A stretch of 64,000 nt of DNA from Paenibacillus_AR mesotrionivorans (GTDB lineage: Bacteria; Bacillota; Bacilli; Paenibacillales; NBRC-103111), in NCBI RefSeq assembly GCF_046098205.1, contig NZ_JBJURJ010000006.1:124001-188000 (forward strand), written 5' to 3'. Under the pieces are notes generated by a model that worked only from the letters and a program-made list of their open reading frames with translations, was not told the DNA's origin and did no database searches. This document shows positions 40,976-49,610 of this stretch, one piece after another. Within the stretch, counting starts at the first letter, position 1, and every line of letters begins with the position of its first letter. The position numbers were made by a program, and so were the translations under genes.

Positions 40976-42403
40976 TCAGAACAGCGGAGCCAGGAGTCTG
41001 GCGAGGCCTTCCCTGACTTTTTTCCAGCGGGGAAGCCCCTTGAATTCCGAAGCCTCCAGCTCCCGGCACCGGCGCAGATCCAGTTGGAACCGGCCTGCCA
41101 GCCTGGCCACCAGATGGCGGTCGAACAGCACTGCATTTTGCTCGAAATTGCTGAAGAAGCTGCGCATATCCATATTGGCCGTACCCACGGTAGCCAGCTT
41201 GTCGTCTACGATCAATACCTTGGCATGGATAAAGCCGCCCTGGTACAAAAAAACCTTTACCCCCACCTGCAGGAGCTCCTCCAGGTAAGAGAGGGAGGCC
41301 CAATACACTACCCGTGAGTCAGGGATGGCTGGCAGAATGATTCGCACATCCGCTCCGCTTAGGGCCGCGGTCTTCAGAGCCAGCAGGATGCCTCCCTCGG
41401 GAATAAAATACGGGGTAACCATCCACACCCTCCGTTCCCCTGCCGCTATTGCGGAAAAATACAGCTCCAGCATGGCGTCCCATTTGCTGTCGGGGCCACT
41501 GTTAAGAATCTGCACCAGCTCCTGGCCCTTCTGTTCCTGCTCGGGCAGAAAACGAGCTCCCTCCGGCAGCTGTCCCTTCGCTAGAAACCAATCCCGCAGA
41601 AAGGTGTATTGCAGACGGTACACCGCATCCCCATCCACCCGCATATGGGTATCCCGCCAAAAGCCCAGCTTCGGATCCTTCCCCAGATATTCGTCGCCAA
41701 TATTGAAGCCTCCGAGAAAGCCGGTTCTGCCGTCTATTACTGTAATCTTGCGGTGGTTGCGGTAATTCAGCCGTTTGTCCAGGAGGGCCACCAGGGGCGG
41801 CAGGAAGCATCCCGTCTCCACACCCGCTTCCTCCAGACGCTCTATATACCCCTCGGCCAGACCCACACTGCCGATGCCGTCATACAACAGGCGGACCTCC
41901 ACGCCTTCCCGGGCTTTTTTGATCATCATATCCCGGAACGCCCGGCCGATCCCGTCATCCCGGATGGTGTAATATTCCATATGAATATGGTCTTGTGCAC
42001 CGTCCATAGCTTCCAGGAGCGCAGGAAAAAACTCCTTCCCTTCATGGTAAAATTCCACCGTATTGCCCCTGGTAATAGGTGCCCCCGGCAAATTTCCCAG
42101 CAGCCCCAGAAGCCGCGGCGCCCTCCCGATTTCCCGCGATTCCTCCGGATCCGGCCGGTAAAGGTCGGACAGCCGGTCCATCTCCCGGTGCAGCCTCTCC
42201 CAAGCTCCCTTGGGCAGCTGCTTGATCCGCCGCTTGTGCCGGTATTGCCGGGCGAGGAAATAATAAAGGCCAAGCCCCGCTACGGGCAGCACCAGAAGGA
42301 TGACCATCCAGGCCAAGGCTTTGGCGGGGTGGCGGTGTTCCACAACCAGCAGTAGAACTGTTTGGAGAAGATACAGGCACAGCAGAAAGATGACCCAGAA
42401 CAA
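40976..42403 (-). CDS. cls: Cardiolipin synthase (phospholipase D family)
   Basis: A 475-residue protein from TTG 42403 (GGGAGGGG site). Two N-terminal membrane helices (FWVIFLLCLYLLQTVLLLVV, ALAWMVILLVLPVAGLGLYY), then two PLD domains with HRKITVIDG near residue 218 and HAKVLIVDD near residue 395. It joins two phosphatidylglycerols to cardiolipin at the membrane. It is convergent with the LigD polymerase gene, only 7 bases apart. Confidence 0.93.
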   Translation of the reverse strand: MFWVIFLLCLYLLQTVLLLVVEHRHPAKALAWMVILLVLPVAGLGLYYFLARQYRHKRRIKQLPKGAWERLHREMDRLSDLYRPDPEESREIGRAPRLLGLLGNLPGAPITRGNTVEFYHEGKEFFPALLEAMDGAQDHIHMEYYTIRDDGIGRAFRDMMIKKAREGVEVRLLYDGIGSVGLAEGYIERLEEAGVETGCFLPPLVALLDKRLNYRNHRKITVIDGRTGFLGGFNIGDEYLGKDPKLGFWRDTHMRVDGDAVYRLQYTFLRDWFLAKGQLPEGARFLPEQEQKGQELVQILNSGPDSKWDAMLELYFSAIAAGERRVWMVTPYFIPEGGILLALKTAALSGADVRIILPAIPDSRVVYWASLSYLEELLQVGVKVFLYQGGFIHAKVLIVDDKLATVGTANMDMRSFFSNFEQNAVLFDRHLVARLAGRFQLDLRRCRELEASEFKGLPRWKKVREGLARLLAPLF

Positions 42404-42507
42404 AATATCCCCTCCCTATCGATTCCGTTCCGCAAGCGGTTCCCTGACAGAGTCGCCCGTTGAGGCCAGACTTTTAGTATTCCCCGCAGGCCGCAGGAGC
42501 AAACCAT

Positions 42508-42540
42508 AAAAAACCGCCTCCGGCAAACGGAAGGCGGTTA
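42508..42540 (-). terminator. Terminator of the ABC exporter operon
   Basis: On the minus strand AACCGCCTTCCG-TTTG-CCGGAGGCGGTT, followed by TTTTATG. It lies 36 bases after the permease stop. Confidence 0.85.
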
Positions 42541-42575
42541 TCTGAAACAAGGTTTCGCGGGCGGAGCGTGTCGCC

Positions 42576-43526
42576 TCAGGCAGCCACGTCCCTTTTTTGG
42601 AAGATGGTCCAAGAGAGGAAGTTGAACAGCAGGAAGTATGCTACCAGCACAATAATGGAAAAGGTCATGTTCATGCCCTCCATCAGCGGCTTGCCCTCGA
42701 TATATTGGGTAAGGTCCGTATTAGCGAACAGCCAGAACCGGCCCCAGCTCCAGTAGCTCACGAAGTTGGTGATCGCCTGCCCCAGGAATAAAAATAATAG
42801 CGACATGCTAATCGCCAGCGAGCTGCTGCGGAATACGGTGGAAATCATGAAGGCCAGGGTAACGATCATAATCAGTTCGATGCATTTCAGCCCGTATGTA
42901 CTCATCACGTGCAGCACCATGCTGCTTTCCTGCACGGTCATATCCTTGGCCACATGGAGGTAAGGAGAGCCGATATCCGAGAACTGGTACAGCACACCGT
43001 TGACCAGGAAGGAGGAAACAAACAGCACCACCAGCAAAAGCAGGGAGAACATACTTACCGATATGTACTTGGACAAAAGAATTTTGGCCCGGCCCGCCGG
43101 ACGGATCAGCAGCAGCTTGATGGTGCCTGTGGCGAATTCGCCCGCTACAATATCCGCTGCAATGACCACTGTAAAAATCGTAACCAGCTGAATCAGGATG
43201 GACATGGACAGCACCATACCCCACAGCGTGTTCTCCGACGGGGGAATATCATGATCCAGACGGTACTGGTCCAGCACAATGGAGCGCCTGATCTCCTCCT
43301 GCGCCAACACCGGAAGTCGGTTGCTCTCCTCCAGGTAAGCCTGGTTGGATTGCAGCCTGGCCTGGGCCCGGACCTCCCAGCCCTCATTGGTCCCCGTATC
43401 CGTCATTCTGCTGATAATGGAGAAGGAGCAGGAGATGGCCACGAGAATACCGATCAGTATCCAGGTGCGGAGACGGCGGTAAATCTTCATATTTTCATTT
43501 TGAAGCAGGCTAAGCAATTTGATCAC
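42576..43526 (-). CDS. ABC-2 type permease subunit
   Basis: A 316-residue membrane protein with a first helix at about 20-40, a long outside loop and five more helices. The ADIVAGEFATGTIKLLLIRPAGRAKILLSKY motif is typical of ABC-2 permeases of the bacitracin/lantibiotic or NatB kind. Its start overlaps the ATPase gene by 17 bases. Probable exporter. Substrate unknown. Confidence 0.85.
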   Translation of the reverse strand: MIKLLSLLQNENMKIYRRLRTWILIGILVAISCSFSIISRMTDTGTNEGWEVRAQARLQSNQAYLEESNRLPVLAQEEIRRSIVLDQYRLDHDIPPSENTLWGMVLSMSILIQLVTIFTVVIAADIVAGEFATGTIKLLLIRPAGRAKILLSKYISVSMFSLLLLVVLFVSSFLVNGVLYQFSDIGSPYLHVAKDMTVQESSMVLHVMSTYGLKCIELIMIVTLAFMISTVFRSSSLAISMSLLFLFLGQAITNFVSYWSWGRFWLFANTDLTQYIEGKPLMEGMNMTFSIIVLVAYFLLFNFLSWTIFQKRDVAA

Positions 43527-44433
43527 TTCCCGTCATTTCCAGGAATTTGTCCTCCAGCGAAGTGGTGACCGGATGGATTCCAAAAATCTTCACCCCCGCA
43601 TGGACCAAAAGAGCGGTGACATCGGCGATTTCCTCCCGGTCCAACTGCAAAACAATGCCCTCCTGCTGGAGCTCCGCCGGGTAGGCCCCGTCTTTCTGGG
43701 CCAGCACTTGATGCGCCAGCTTGGTGTCCGATACCTCGAAGACCACGGTGCCGCGCCCTCCCTCCTGGACCAGCTCCTTGGTGGTGCGCACATCCACCAG
43801 ACGCCCGTTCTGGATAATGGCCACCCGGTCGCACATCAGCTCCATCTCCGAGAGGAGGTGGCTGGACACGATAACCGATACTCCTTCATCACGGGAGAGC
43901 TGGCGGAGGTAATCCCGCAGCTCGCGGATTCCGGCAGGATCAAGACCGTTGGTGGGTTCATCGAGAATCAGCAGCCTTGGCTTATGGAGCACTGCCTGGG
44001 CAACGCCCAGCCGTTGGCGCATGCCCAGAGAATAGGTTTTCACCTTGTCATGGATCCGGTTCTCCAGCCCCATCAGCTTGACTACCTCGGCAATCCTGTG
44101 ATGGGTGATGCCGGGCACCATACGGGCATAATGGACCAGGTTGTTCCATCCGGACAGAAACTTGTACATTTCCGGATTTTCCACGATGGCTCCTACCTGC
44201 TTGATCGCCTTCTCAAAATCAGTATGGATGCTGTGCCCGCCGATGAGAATATCTCCCTCGGATAAGGACATCAGCCCCACCATCATCCGGATGGTGGTGG
44301 TTTTACCCGCTCCGTTAGGTCCCAGGAAGCCAAAAACCTCCCCCTGGGGAACCTGAAAGCTTAATTTATCGATGATCGTTTTGCCGCCGATTCTTTTGGT
44401 GACATTCTGCAGCGTAACAATGGGTTCGTTCAT
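43510..44433 (-). CDS. ABC transporter ATPase subunit
   Basis: A 307-residue ATPase with Walker A GPNGAGKTT near residue 38, signature YSLGMRQRLGVAQAVL and Walker B LLILDEPTNGLDP, followed by a C-terminal regulatory part typical of exporters. ATG 44433 is preceded by AGGAGGTAG. It pairs with the ABC-2 permease. The divergent kinase/regulator pair at 44876-46855 probably controls it. Confidence 0.9.
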   Translation of the reverse strand: MNEPIVTLQNVTKRIGGKTIIDKLSFQVPQGEVFGFLGPNGAGKTTTIRMMVGLMSLSEGDILIGGHSIHTDFEKAIKQVGAIVENPEMYKFLSGWNNLVHYARMVPGITHHRIAEVVKLMGLENRIHDKVKTYSLGMRQRLGVAQAVLHKPRLLILDEPTNGLDPAGIRELRDYLRQLSRDEGVSVIVSSHLLSEMELMCDRVAIIQNGRLVDVRTTKELVQEGGRGTVVFEVSDTKLAHQVLAQKDGAYPAELQQEGIVLQLDREEIADVTALLVHAGVKIFGIHPVTTSLEDKFLEMTGSDQIA

Positions 44434-44761
44434 GTCTACCTCCTGTGTCTCGATTGCCTGATGGGATGCGCCGGTTTCCGGCTAAGGAGCTGCGAGGAAA
44501 TTAGTACCCGCTTTTGCTTACAAAATCTCCACGGTTTTGGGAGTTTTGTCGGCAAATTAGCGGTACTTTATTTCGTCACAGTCTCTATCCTTGCCGCTCC
44601 GGCACGCCTGCCTTGCAACCGTATATCCATCTCAAGAAGGCACAATCTCTCGCTGTGGAACGGTTTTACCAATTGCTGTCATCTATCATAGCGCGTTATC
44701 GTCTTTTTGCATAGTCTCCTTTCCCAACAGTGGCCCAGTCCGGTCACATGACCGCGCTCAC

Positions 44762-44790
44762 TTCAGGTTTAGGCCGGAATTTAGTACAAT
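44762..44790 (+). promoter_or_regulatory. Promoter of the kinase/regulator operon
   Basis: TTCAGG (44762-44767), 17 bases, TACAAT (44785-44790). The rest of the gap 44434-44875 has no gene; 44434-44760 shows only a worn CAAAATCTCC/GGAGTTTTG pair. Confidence 0.5.
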
Positions 44791-44804
44791 GGTGTAAAAA
44801 CAAT

Positions 44805-44855
44805 CCCCCAAAAGTGACGCGATGCTTCCAGGCAAATCCGGACATTTTGGGCGGG
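44805..44855. repeat. 51-nt CCCCCAAAAG element, degenerate copy
   Basis: CCCCCAAAAGTG at 44805-44816 is matched 51 bases end to end by CATTTTGGGCGGG (44843-44855), a worn version of CACTTTTTGGGGG. The two clean copies at 48117 and 58870 also span exactly 51 bases. It lies in the leader of the kinase gene and supports a start at 44876 rather than 44822. Confidence 0.55.
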
Positions 44856-44875
44856 TTCCCCGGGAGAATACGCGT

Positions 44876-46096
44876 ATGGTGATCGAAAGACGGGCCTGGC
44901 AGTGGCTGGACTGGGTGATGCTGGGTGTGCTTACCTCCGGTCTGGCCATAGGGCTTCTATATGTAGCGACAATTCCGCAGCTGACCGGATTTCCGGAGCG
45001 GGCCGGATATATGCTGGCGCTTATGGTCTGTTATTTTGCCCCGCTTTTGTTTTGGCACCCAGGCTACACCCATCTGTGGGCGCTGCCCTTCAGTGTACTG
45101 GTTACCAGCGGCCTCTTCAGTATATTCGCCACGTTTAAATACGGGGAAATGACCAACTTGGTTACAGTCGCTCTTTTGCTGCTGGGTTTCCATTCCCGCA
45201 ACTGCTATATCCTGGTGGTGAACATTTTTCTGTATGTGCTGGGCTTTCCGATCCTGCTGTTATGGATGGCTTATCCGGACGGCTTCGACCTGGCCACCGC
45301 GATTACCGCCTGCCTCAATTCCGGCATCCTGCTGGGATTAGGTCTGGGCATTCATAAAATCTGGTACTCCCATTACAGCGTCAAGCAGCTATACGAGGAG
45401 AATCTCCGGGTTTACCGGCTGGTCCAGGAGCAAAACCGGGTTCTGGAGCAATACTCCAGCCAGGTGGAAAAGCTGACGGTCGCCGAGGAACGCAACCGGA
45501 TGTCCAGGGAGCTGCACGATACGGTAGGACATACCTTCACTACGGTTATTATGGGTATGGATGCCGTCTCCTACCTGCTGGAGGTCAATCCCGCCGTGGC
45601 CCGCGAAAAGCTGGATGTGCTCCGGCAGGTGGCACGCAACGGCTTGGAGGAGGTCCGGCGCAATATCCACCAGATGGCTCCGCCGGAGGAGGAGGGCAGC
45701 TTCGCCGCCCAGCTGGAACAGATGGCCAAGGACTTCGGTGTGAATACCGGGACGGAAATCCATCTGACCACCTCCGGAGAGGGTTACGAGCTGCCCAGAC
45801 AGGCGCAGCTGACCATGATCCGCTGCCTTCAGGAGGCGCTGACCAATTCCAAACGCCACGGGCAGGCATCCTCGATCCGCATTCACGCCGATTATGCCCC
45901 CAGCCGCTATACCCTGACCATTTCCGATGACGGCATCGGCAGCGGGGACGTGCAGCCCGGGTTTGGGCTGTCGGCCATGGAGGACCGGCTGTCCGCGCTG
46001 CAGGGCCGTCTCCAGGTGCTGCCCTCGGCCCAGAAGGGCATTACGGTGGTGTGCAGCATTCCCGTCCTGAGAAGCCCGGGCCCAGACGGATTGTAA
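44876..46096 (+). CDS. NarL-group sensor histidine kinase
   Basis: A 406-residue kinase from ATG 44876 (GGGAG site). About six membrane helices fill residues 10-160. The HisKA_3 dimer domain has SRELHDTVGHTFTTVIMG (phospho-His near 222) and the HATPase ends with DDGIGSG and GFGLSAMEDRLSAL. The short outside loops fit the LiaS/DesK kind that senses membrane state. It precedes its regulator and is divergent from the ABC exporter. Confidence 0.88.
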   Translation: MVIERRAWQWLDWVMLGVLTSGLAIGLLYVATIPQLTGFPERAGYMLALMVCYFAPLLFWHPGYTHLWALPFSVLVTSGLFSIFATFKYGEMTNLVTVALLLLGFHSRNCYILVVNIFLYVLGFPILLLWMAYPDGFDLATAITACLNSGILLGLGLGIHKIWYSHYSVKQLYEENLRVYRLVQEQNRVLEQYSSQVEKLTVAEERNRMSRELHDTVGHTFTTVIMGMDAVSYLLEVNPAVAREKLDVLRQVARNGLEEVRRNIHQMAPPEEEGSFAAQLEQMAKDFGVNTGTEIHLTTSGEGYELPRQAQLTMIRCLQEALTNSKRHGQASSIRIHADYAPSRYTLTISDDGIGSGDVQPGFGLSAMEDRLSALQGRLQVLPSAQKGITVVCSIPVLRSPGPDGL

Positions 46097-46159
46097 GCTT
46101 ACGGTATCCGGCAGGACGTTAGCCGGCGGCCTATTACATCAATAAGGAGGCGCAAGGCC

Positions 46160-46855
46160 ATGAACGAGATCAGATTACTGCTTGCGGACGACCAGGATTT
46201 GATCCGGGAGAGCCTGCACATTGTGCTGGACATGGACCCGGAGATTCAGGTGGTGGGATTGGCCGAGAACGGAAGCAAAGCGGTGGAGCTGTGCGCAACG
46301 GCCTCTCCCCACGTGGTCCTGATGGACATCCATATGCCCGAAATGAACGGTGTGGAGGCTACCCGGCTGATCAAAGCCCAGTATCCGGAAATCCGCGTGA
46401 TCATCCTGACCACGTTTCAGGAGATCCACTACGTGGTGGACGCCTTGGGAGCAGGTGCGGAAGGGTATCTCCTGAAGGCCATCCATCCCCGGGATCTGAT
46501 TTCCGGGATCAAGTGGGTCCACAAGGGCGGGACCCTGATTCCCCAGGATATCGCCAAGATGATGGTGGCGCATCTCCAGGGGACTGCCTCCACGGATAAC
46601 CGCGGAGCCGCCCATGCCCCCTCTGCCTCCGTCCATGAGGAGCAAAGCCGCTCAGGCACTTCCTACGGGCTCAGCGACCGGGAGCAGCAGGTGCTGGAAT
46701 GCATCGCTGACGGGCTGAACAACCGTGAAATTGCGGAGCGGCTCTATTTGTCCGAAGGAACAGTCAAAAACTATATTTCCAGCATTTATTCCAAAATGGA
46801 TGTGCGCGACCGGATTCAAGCGGCCAAAAAGGCCCAAGACGAGGGAATGGTTTAG
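46160..46855 (+). CDS. NarL/LuxR-family response regulator
   Basis: A 231-residue regulator. Receiver with LLLADDQD and VVLMDIHMPEMNG (phospho-Asp 56), and a C-terminal LuxR helix-turn-helix: LSDREQQVLECIADGLNNREIAERLYLSEGTVKNYISSIY at about 168-210. GGAGGCGCAAGG precedes ATG 46160. It forms a two-component system with the kinase upstream and probably controls the divergent ABC exporter. Confidence 0.92.
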   Translation: MNEIRLLLADDQDLIRESLHIVLDMDPEIQVVGLAENGSKAVELCATASPHVVLMDIHMPEMNGVEATRLIKAQYPEIRVIILTTFQEIHYVVDALGAGAEGYLLKAIHPRDLISGIKWVHKGGTLIPQDIAKMMVAHLQGTASTDNRGAAHAPSASVHEEQSRSGTSYGLSDREQQVLECIADGLNNREIAERLYLSEGTVKNYISSIYSKMDVRDRIQAAKKAQDEGMV

Positions 46856-46875
46856 GACGTGTTTGCAAACCCGCC

Positions 46876-48063
46876 CTAGGCCTCGTCCAGCACCGGCTTC
46901 AGAATATCCACCAAGGCCCGCTCCAGATACGGCTCCGCATGCAGCATATCCCGGAAGGCCAAGTAAGACCGTGCCTGGGCCGCAAGCTTCTTGCGGTCCG
47001 GCGAAGGCTGGCGCACTGCGCGGATCAGAATATTTTTGGGCGTGTGCTCCATATCAATGAACTCCAACAGCTGCGTCCTGTAGCCGGCCAGCTCCAAGAG
47101 ACTGGCCCGCATGGAATCCGTAGCCAAAGCCGCGAAGCGCTCCTTGACTAGACCATGGCTCAGCATGGGCGACAGCAGCTCATTCTTGATCTGCCGGTTC
47201 AGCTCATGCTGGCAGCAGGGCACGGACAGGATCACGCCGGCGTTCCAGCGCACCGCTTTTTCCAAAGCCGCATCTGTTGCTGTGTCGCAGGCATGGAGGG
47301 TGACCACCATGTCCGCCTGCTCCGCTCCTTCGTATTGGCTGATGTCCCCGGTCTGGAATTGCAGACCGGCATAGCCGAATTCCTCAGCCAGCGCCGAGCA
47401 GTGGGTTATAACATCGGCCTTCAGGTCCAGACCCACAATCTCTGCCTTCATGCCGCGAACCGCCACCAGATAATGATACAAGGCAAAGGTCAGATAGGAC
47501 TTGCCGCAGCCGAAATCCACAATCCGGACCACCCGGTCTTGGGGCAAATATTCCACAACGTCCTCAATCATCTCCAGGTAGCGGTTGATCTGGCGGAACT
47601 TGTCGTACTTGGGGGCCAGAACCTTGCCCTCCTTGTTCATCACCCCCAGCTTCACCAGGAACGGTACCGGAACACCCTCCTCCAGCAAATACTGCTTTTT
47701 GCGGTTATGCCCCAGCTCCGCCTGCTGCTTGGTCGCTGCCTTGCGCAGGATGGTCACCTTGCCCCGTTTGTCCACCAGCACCTGGTAGTCCGCCTCCGCC
47801 GTTTGCAGAAGTCCCTGCTTAAAATGCCCCTCCAGCCACTCCGCCAGGTTGGCCGCGGCTTCATCCGGGGTCACATTTTCATGATAGGCCTTGGGCCCGA
47901 TGGTTTTCTCCAGCTGGACCATCCGCTCCCCCTTCAGAAGCACCGGCTTTGCCTTCAGCTTGGAGGGTAACCCTTCCGCTTTGTTCCGGGGATTGCTGAG
48001 TACCGCGTGAAGCAGCTTGCCTTCTCCGCACAGTTCCTCCGTCAGCTTTCTCAACTCTTCCAT
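46876..48063 (-). CDS. SAM-dependent methyltransferase
   Basis: A 395-residue protein. Residues about 170-300 are a Rossmann methyltransferase: RIVDFGCGKSYLTFALYHYL, LDLKADVITHC, and VVTLHACDTATDAALEKA, which resembles the GSTCD/Methyltransf_32 family. The N-terminal part is unassigned and may bind RNA. No substrate is known. It is convergent with the regulator gene and downstream of the unknown gene at 48173. Confidence 0.75.
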   Translation of the reverse strand: MEELRKLTEELCGEGKLLHAVLSNPRNKAEGLPSKLKAKPVLLKGERMVQLEKTIGPKAYHENVTPDEAAANLAEWLEGHFKQGLLQTAEADYQVLVDKRGKVTILRKAATKQQAELGHNRKKQYLLEEGVPVPFLVKLGVMNKEGKVLAPKYDKFRQINRYLEMIEDVVEYLPQDRVVRIVDFGCGKSYLTFALYHYLVAVRGMKAEIVGLDLKADVITHCSALAEEFGYAGLQFQTGDISQYEGAEQADMVVTLHACDTATDAALEKAVRWNAGVILSVPCCQHELNRQIKNELLSPMLSHGLVKERFAALATDSMRASLLELAGYRTQLLEFIDMEHTPKNILIRAVRQPSPDRKKLAAQARSYLAFRDMLHAEPYLERALVDILKPVLDEA

Positions 48064-48116
48064 TCCAGCACGTCCTTTGTATGTGTAAGCTTATGTAGCG
48101 CATTTTTGTGGGGGCT

Positions 48117-48167
48117 CCCCCAAAAGTACCTGAAATCACTGCAAAGCAATACATCACTTTTTGGGGG
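48117..48167. repeat. 51-nt hairpin element, clean copy
   Basis: CCCCCAAAAGT at 48117-48127 and CACTTTTTGGGGG at 48155-48167 form the two arms, 51 bases in all. The copy at 58870-58920 has the identical right arm and length but a different middle. It lies between two minus-strand genes. On the plus strand it is followed by TTTTTTT, so it would also work as a terminator there. Confidence 0.75.
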
Positions 48168-48172
48168 TTTTT

Positions 48173-48673
48173 TTATCGGATTGCCCGTTTTCGGTGGGCG
48201 TAAATCCAGGTTTTTTTGATTTCCTTCATCAGATCGTCCTCGGCTTCCAGAACACGATCCACATAGGCGTCGAAGGTGGCAAAACGCTCCGGCTCCACAG
48301 GCAGCGGCTCTGTGCCCTCCCCGAGGAAAAGCTGACCCTGCAGACGGTAAGCCAGATTATGAGCCAGCTTCATCAGCAGGAAATCCTCCCAGGTGGTGGC
48401 ATCCTCCTCCCGGGCAACCAGAAGCTCGGGAGCTCCCGTTGGACCCTGCTCGCAGGCTAAAAGAATGCCCTGCAGACGGTATAGAATCTCAGGCAGCAGC
48501 AGCCAGCCTTCTTTTCCCCCAAATGGCGGAACCAGCATTTCTCCTGTGGGAATCAGCTCACAGCCCCATTCCCCGGCAATCTCCCGGGCAACCGGAAGCG
48601 CCGCCTGCAAGGACAATGCCTCAGCTCCATTAACGGGTTGTACAGGTGTCCGGCAAATCCGCAGGTTCATCAT
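48173..48673 (-). CDS. Unknown protein, 166 residues
   Basis: A 166-residue protein (MMNLRICRTPVQPVNGAEAL...) with an AAAAGGGGGAG site. I do not recognise a domain. The middle is mixed alpha/beta with WEDFLLMKLAHNLAYRLQGQLFLGEG and the end is basic (KTWIYAHRKRAIR). No signal peptide or membrane helix is seen. It precedes the methyltransferase gene in the same direction, with the 51-nt element between them. Confidence 0.6.
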   Translation of the reverse strand: MMNLRICRTPVQPVNGAEALSLQAALPVAREIAGEWGCELIPTGEMLVPPFGGKEGWLLLPEILYRLQGILLACEQGPTGAPELLVAREEDATTWEDFLLMKLAHNLAYRLQGQLFLGEGTEPLPVEPERFATFDAYVDRVLEAEDDLMKEIKKTWIYAHRKRAIR

Positions 48674-48895
48674 AACGGCTCTCCCCCTTTTCTTCGTGCG
48701 CCAATGGGTTCATTATACAAACTCTTTGAAAAAAATGAAAACGGCCTGATGCGGTAAACAGCAAAAAAACCTCCTAAGCATGCTCAGGCAGGCTTTTGGG
48801 GGCAGGTCATAAGGAATTACCCGGAAAATCCGGGCCGTATGTATAACGTCCCCCCGGTTGCGACCATCCTACTTGTGAGGGGAGGTGAATCACCG

Positions 48896-49051
48896 ATGGC
48901 AAAAGACGTAGTGTGCGAAGTTAATTCCTGCAAATACTGGGCAAACGGTAATCTTTGCAGAGCATCCTCCATCAAAGTTACCCACCACCGCGGCAAACAA
49001 GCCTCCAATTCCGAAGAAACCGATTGTAGAACCTTTGAGCCCAAGGTCTGA
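48896..49051 (+). CDS. DUF1540 small cysteine protein
   Basis: A 51-residue protein, MAKDVVCEVNSCKYWANGNLC and onward, ending ETDCRTFEPKV. The four cysteines and the CxYW..GNxC and ETDCxTF words are the DUF1540 signature. A GGGGAGGTG site precedes ATG 48896. Members are common in spore-forming Firmicutes and may bind metal. Role unknown. A terminator follows 6 bases later. Confidence 0.9.
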   Translation: MAKDVVCEVNSCKYWANGNLCRASSIKVTHHRGKQASNSEETDCRTFEPKV

Positions 49052-49057
49052 TGACCG

Positions 49058-49092
49058 GAAGAGCGGCAGCGCCACTGCCGCTCTTCTTTTTT
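49058..49092 (+). terminator. Terminator of the DUF1540 gene
   Basis: AAGAGCGGCAG-CGCCA-CTGCCGCTCTT followed by CTTTTTTT. An 11-bp perfect stem. Confidence 0.93.
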
Positions 49093-49192
49093 TGGGACAG
49101 CTGGGAGGAGAGCGCCGCGGTTGGCGGACAGTGCCTGGTAAAGGACATGGTAAAGGGCCTGTTACAGGCACTGGTAATAGTATAGCCATTAT

Positions 49193-49207
49193 TGAGAATG
49201 ATTATCA
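49193..49207. promoter_or_regulatory. Fur-box-like sequence without an obvious gene
   Basis: TGAGAATGATTATCA matches the 7-1-7 Fur consensus TGATAATNATTATCA at 14 of 15 (the N counted as a match). No coding gene starts nearby on either strand: downstream on plus lies the repeat array (49312) and on minus the DUF1540 terminator. Part of the gap 49052-49610, in which I see no gene. Confidence 0.55.
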
Positions 49208-49311
49208 CTTATGTGCTGTAAAAAGATGCGGGCGGGACGGGCTGGTACTTGTTTGATATGGCTCCCTCGTGCGGGCGATAGGTTTTTTGGGTAAATGCTC
49301 CGCGGATATTC

Positions 49312-49497
49312 TAACGGCGGTGAGCGCCGCTATTTCCTGATTATGTGCCCCTCTCGGATTCTAACGGCGGCCAGAGCCGCTATTAGGGCCTTTTCACCGG
49401 ATTTATGCGCAAAGGGCGGCCAATAAGGTCCGTAGCTTCCGTTAGAATTTTGGAAACACCTTTTAGGGCAGAATAGCGGCGCTCACCGCCGTTAGAT
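49312..49497. repeat. TAACGGCGG array, second locus
   Basis: TAACGGCGG starts at 49312 and 49362 (step 50), inverted CCGTTAGA starts at 49439 and 49489 (step 50), and the inner distance is 77 bases. These steps match those of the array at 12796-12979 to within a base. The outer copies read TAACGGCGGTGAGCGCCGCTATT or its reverse. Confidence 0.85.
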
Positions 49498-49550
49498 TTT
49501 TTGCCCTATGGTTCTATACAAACCACCATCCCTATACCTATGCTAAGCCG

Positions 49551-49594
49551 CAAAAAGAAACCCCCAGCTTGTCCATACTGGACCTCCGGGGGTT
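49551..49594 (-). terminator. Terminator of the azoreductase gene
   Basis: On the minus strand AACCCCC (49594-49588) pairs with GGGGGTT (49565-49559), with an inner GTCC/GGAC pair, followed by TCTTTTT. It lies 17 bases past the azoR stop. Confidence 0.8.
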
Positions 49595-49610
49595 ATTGGT
49601 TTGTTAGCCT

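Noticed and set aside
44822..44875. ATG 44822 as start of the sensor kinase
   Set aside because: There is no ribosome site before it, and the 51-nt element (44805-44855) overlaps it. ATG 44876 with GGGAG fits better.
49035..49256. A 73-codon plus-strand frame after the DUF1540 gene
   Set aside because: It runs straight through a strong terminator (49058-49092) and has no ribosome site.
12796..49497. CRISPR arrays at the 50-bp repeats
   Set aside because: The repeated motifs are only about 8-20 bases, vary in sequence, occur in both orientations and only four or five times. No cas genes are near.
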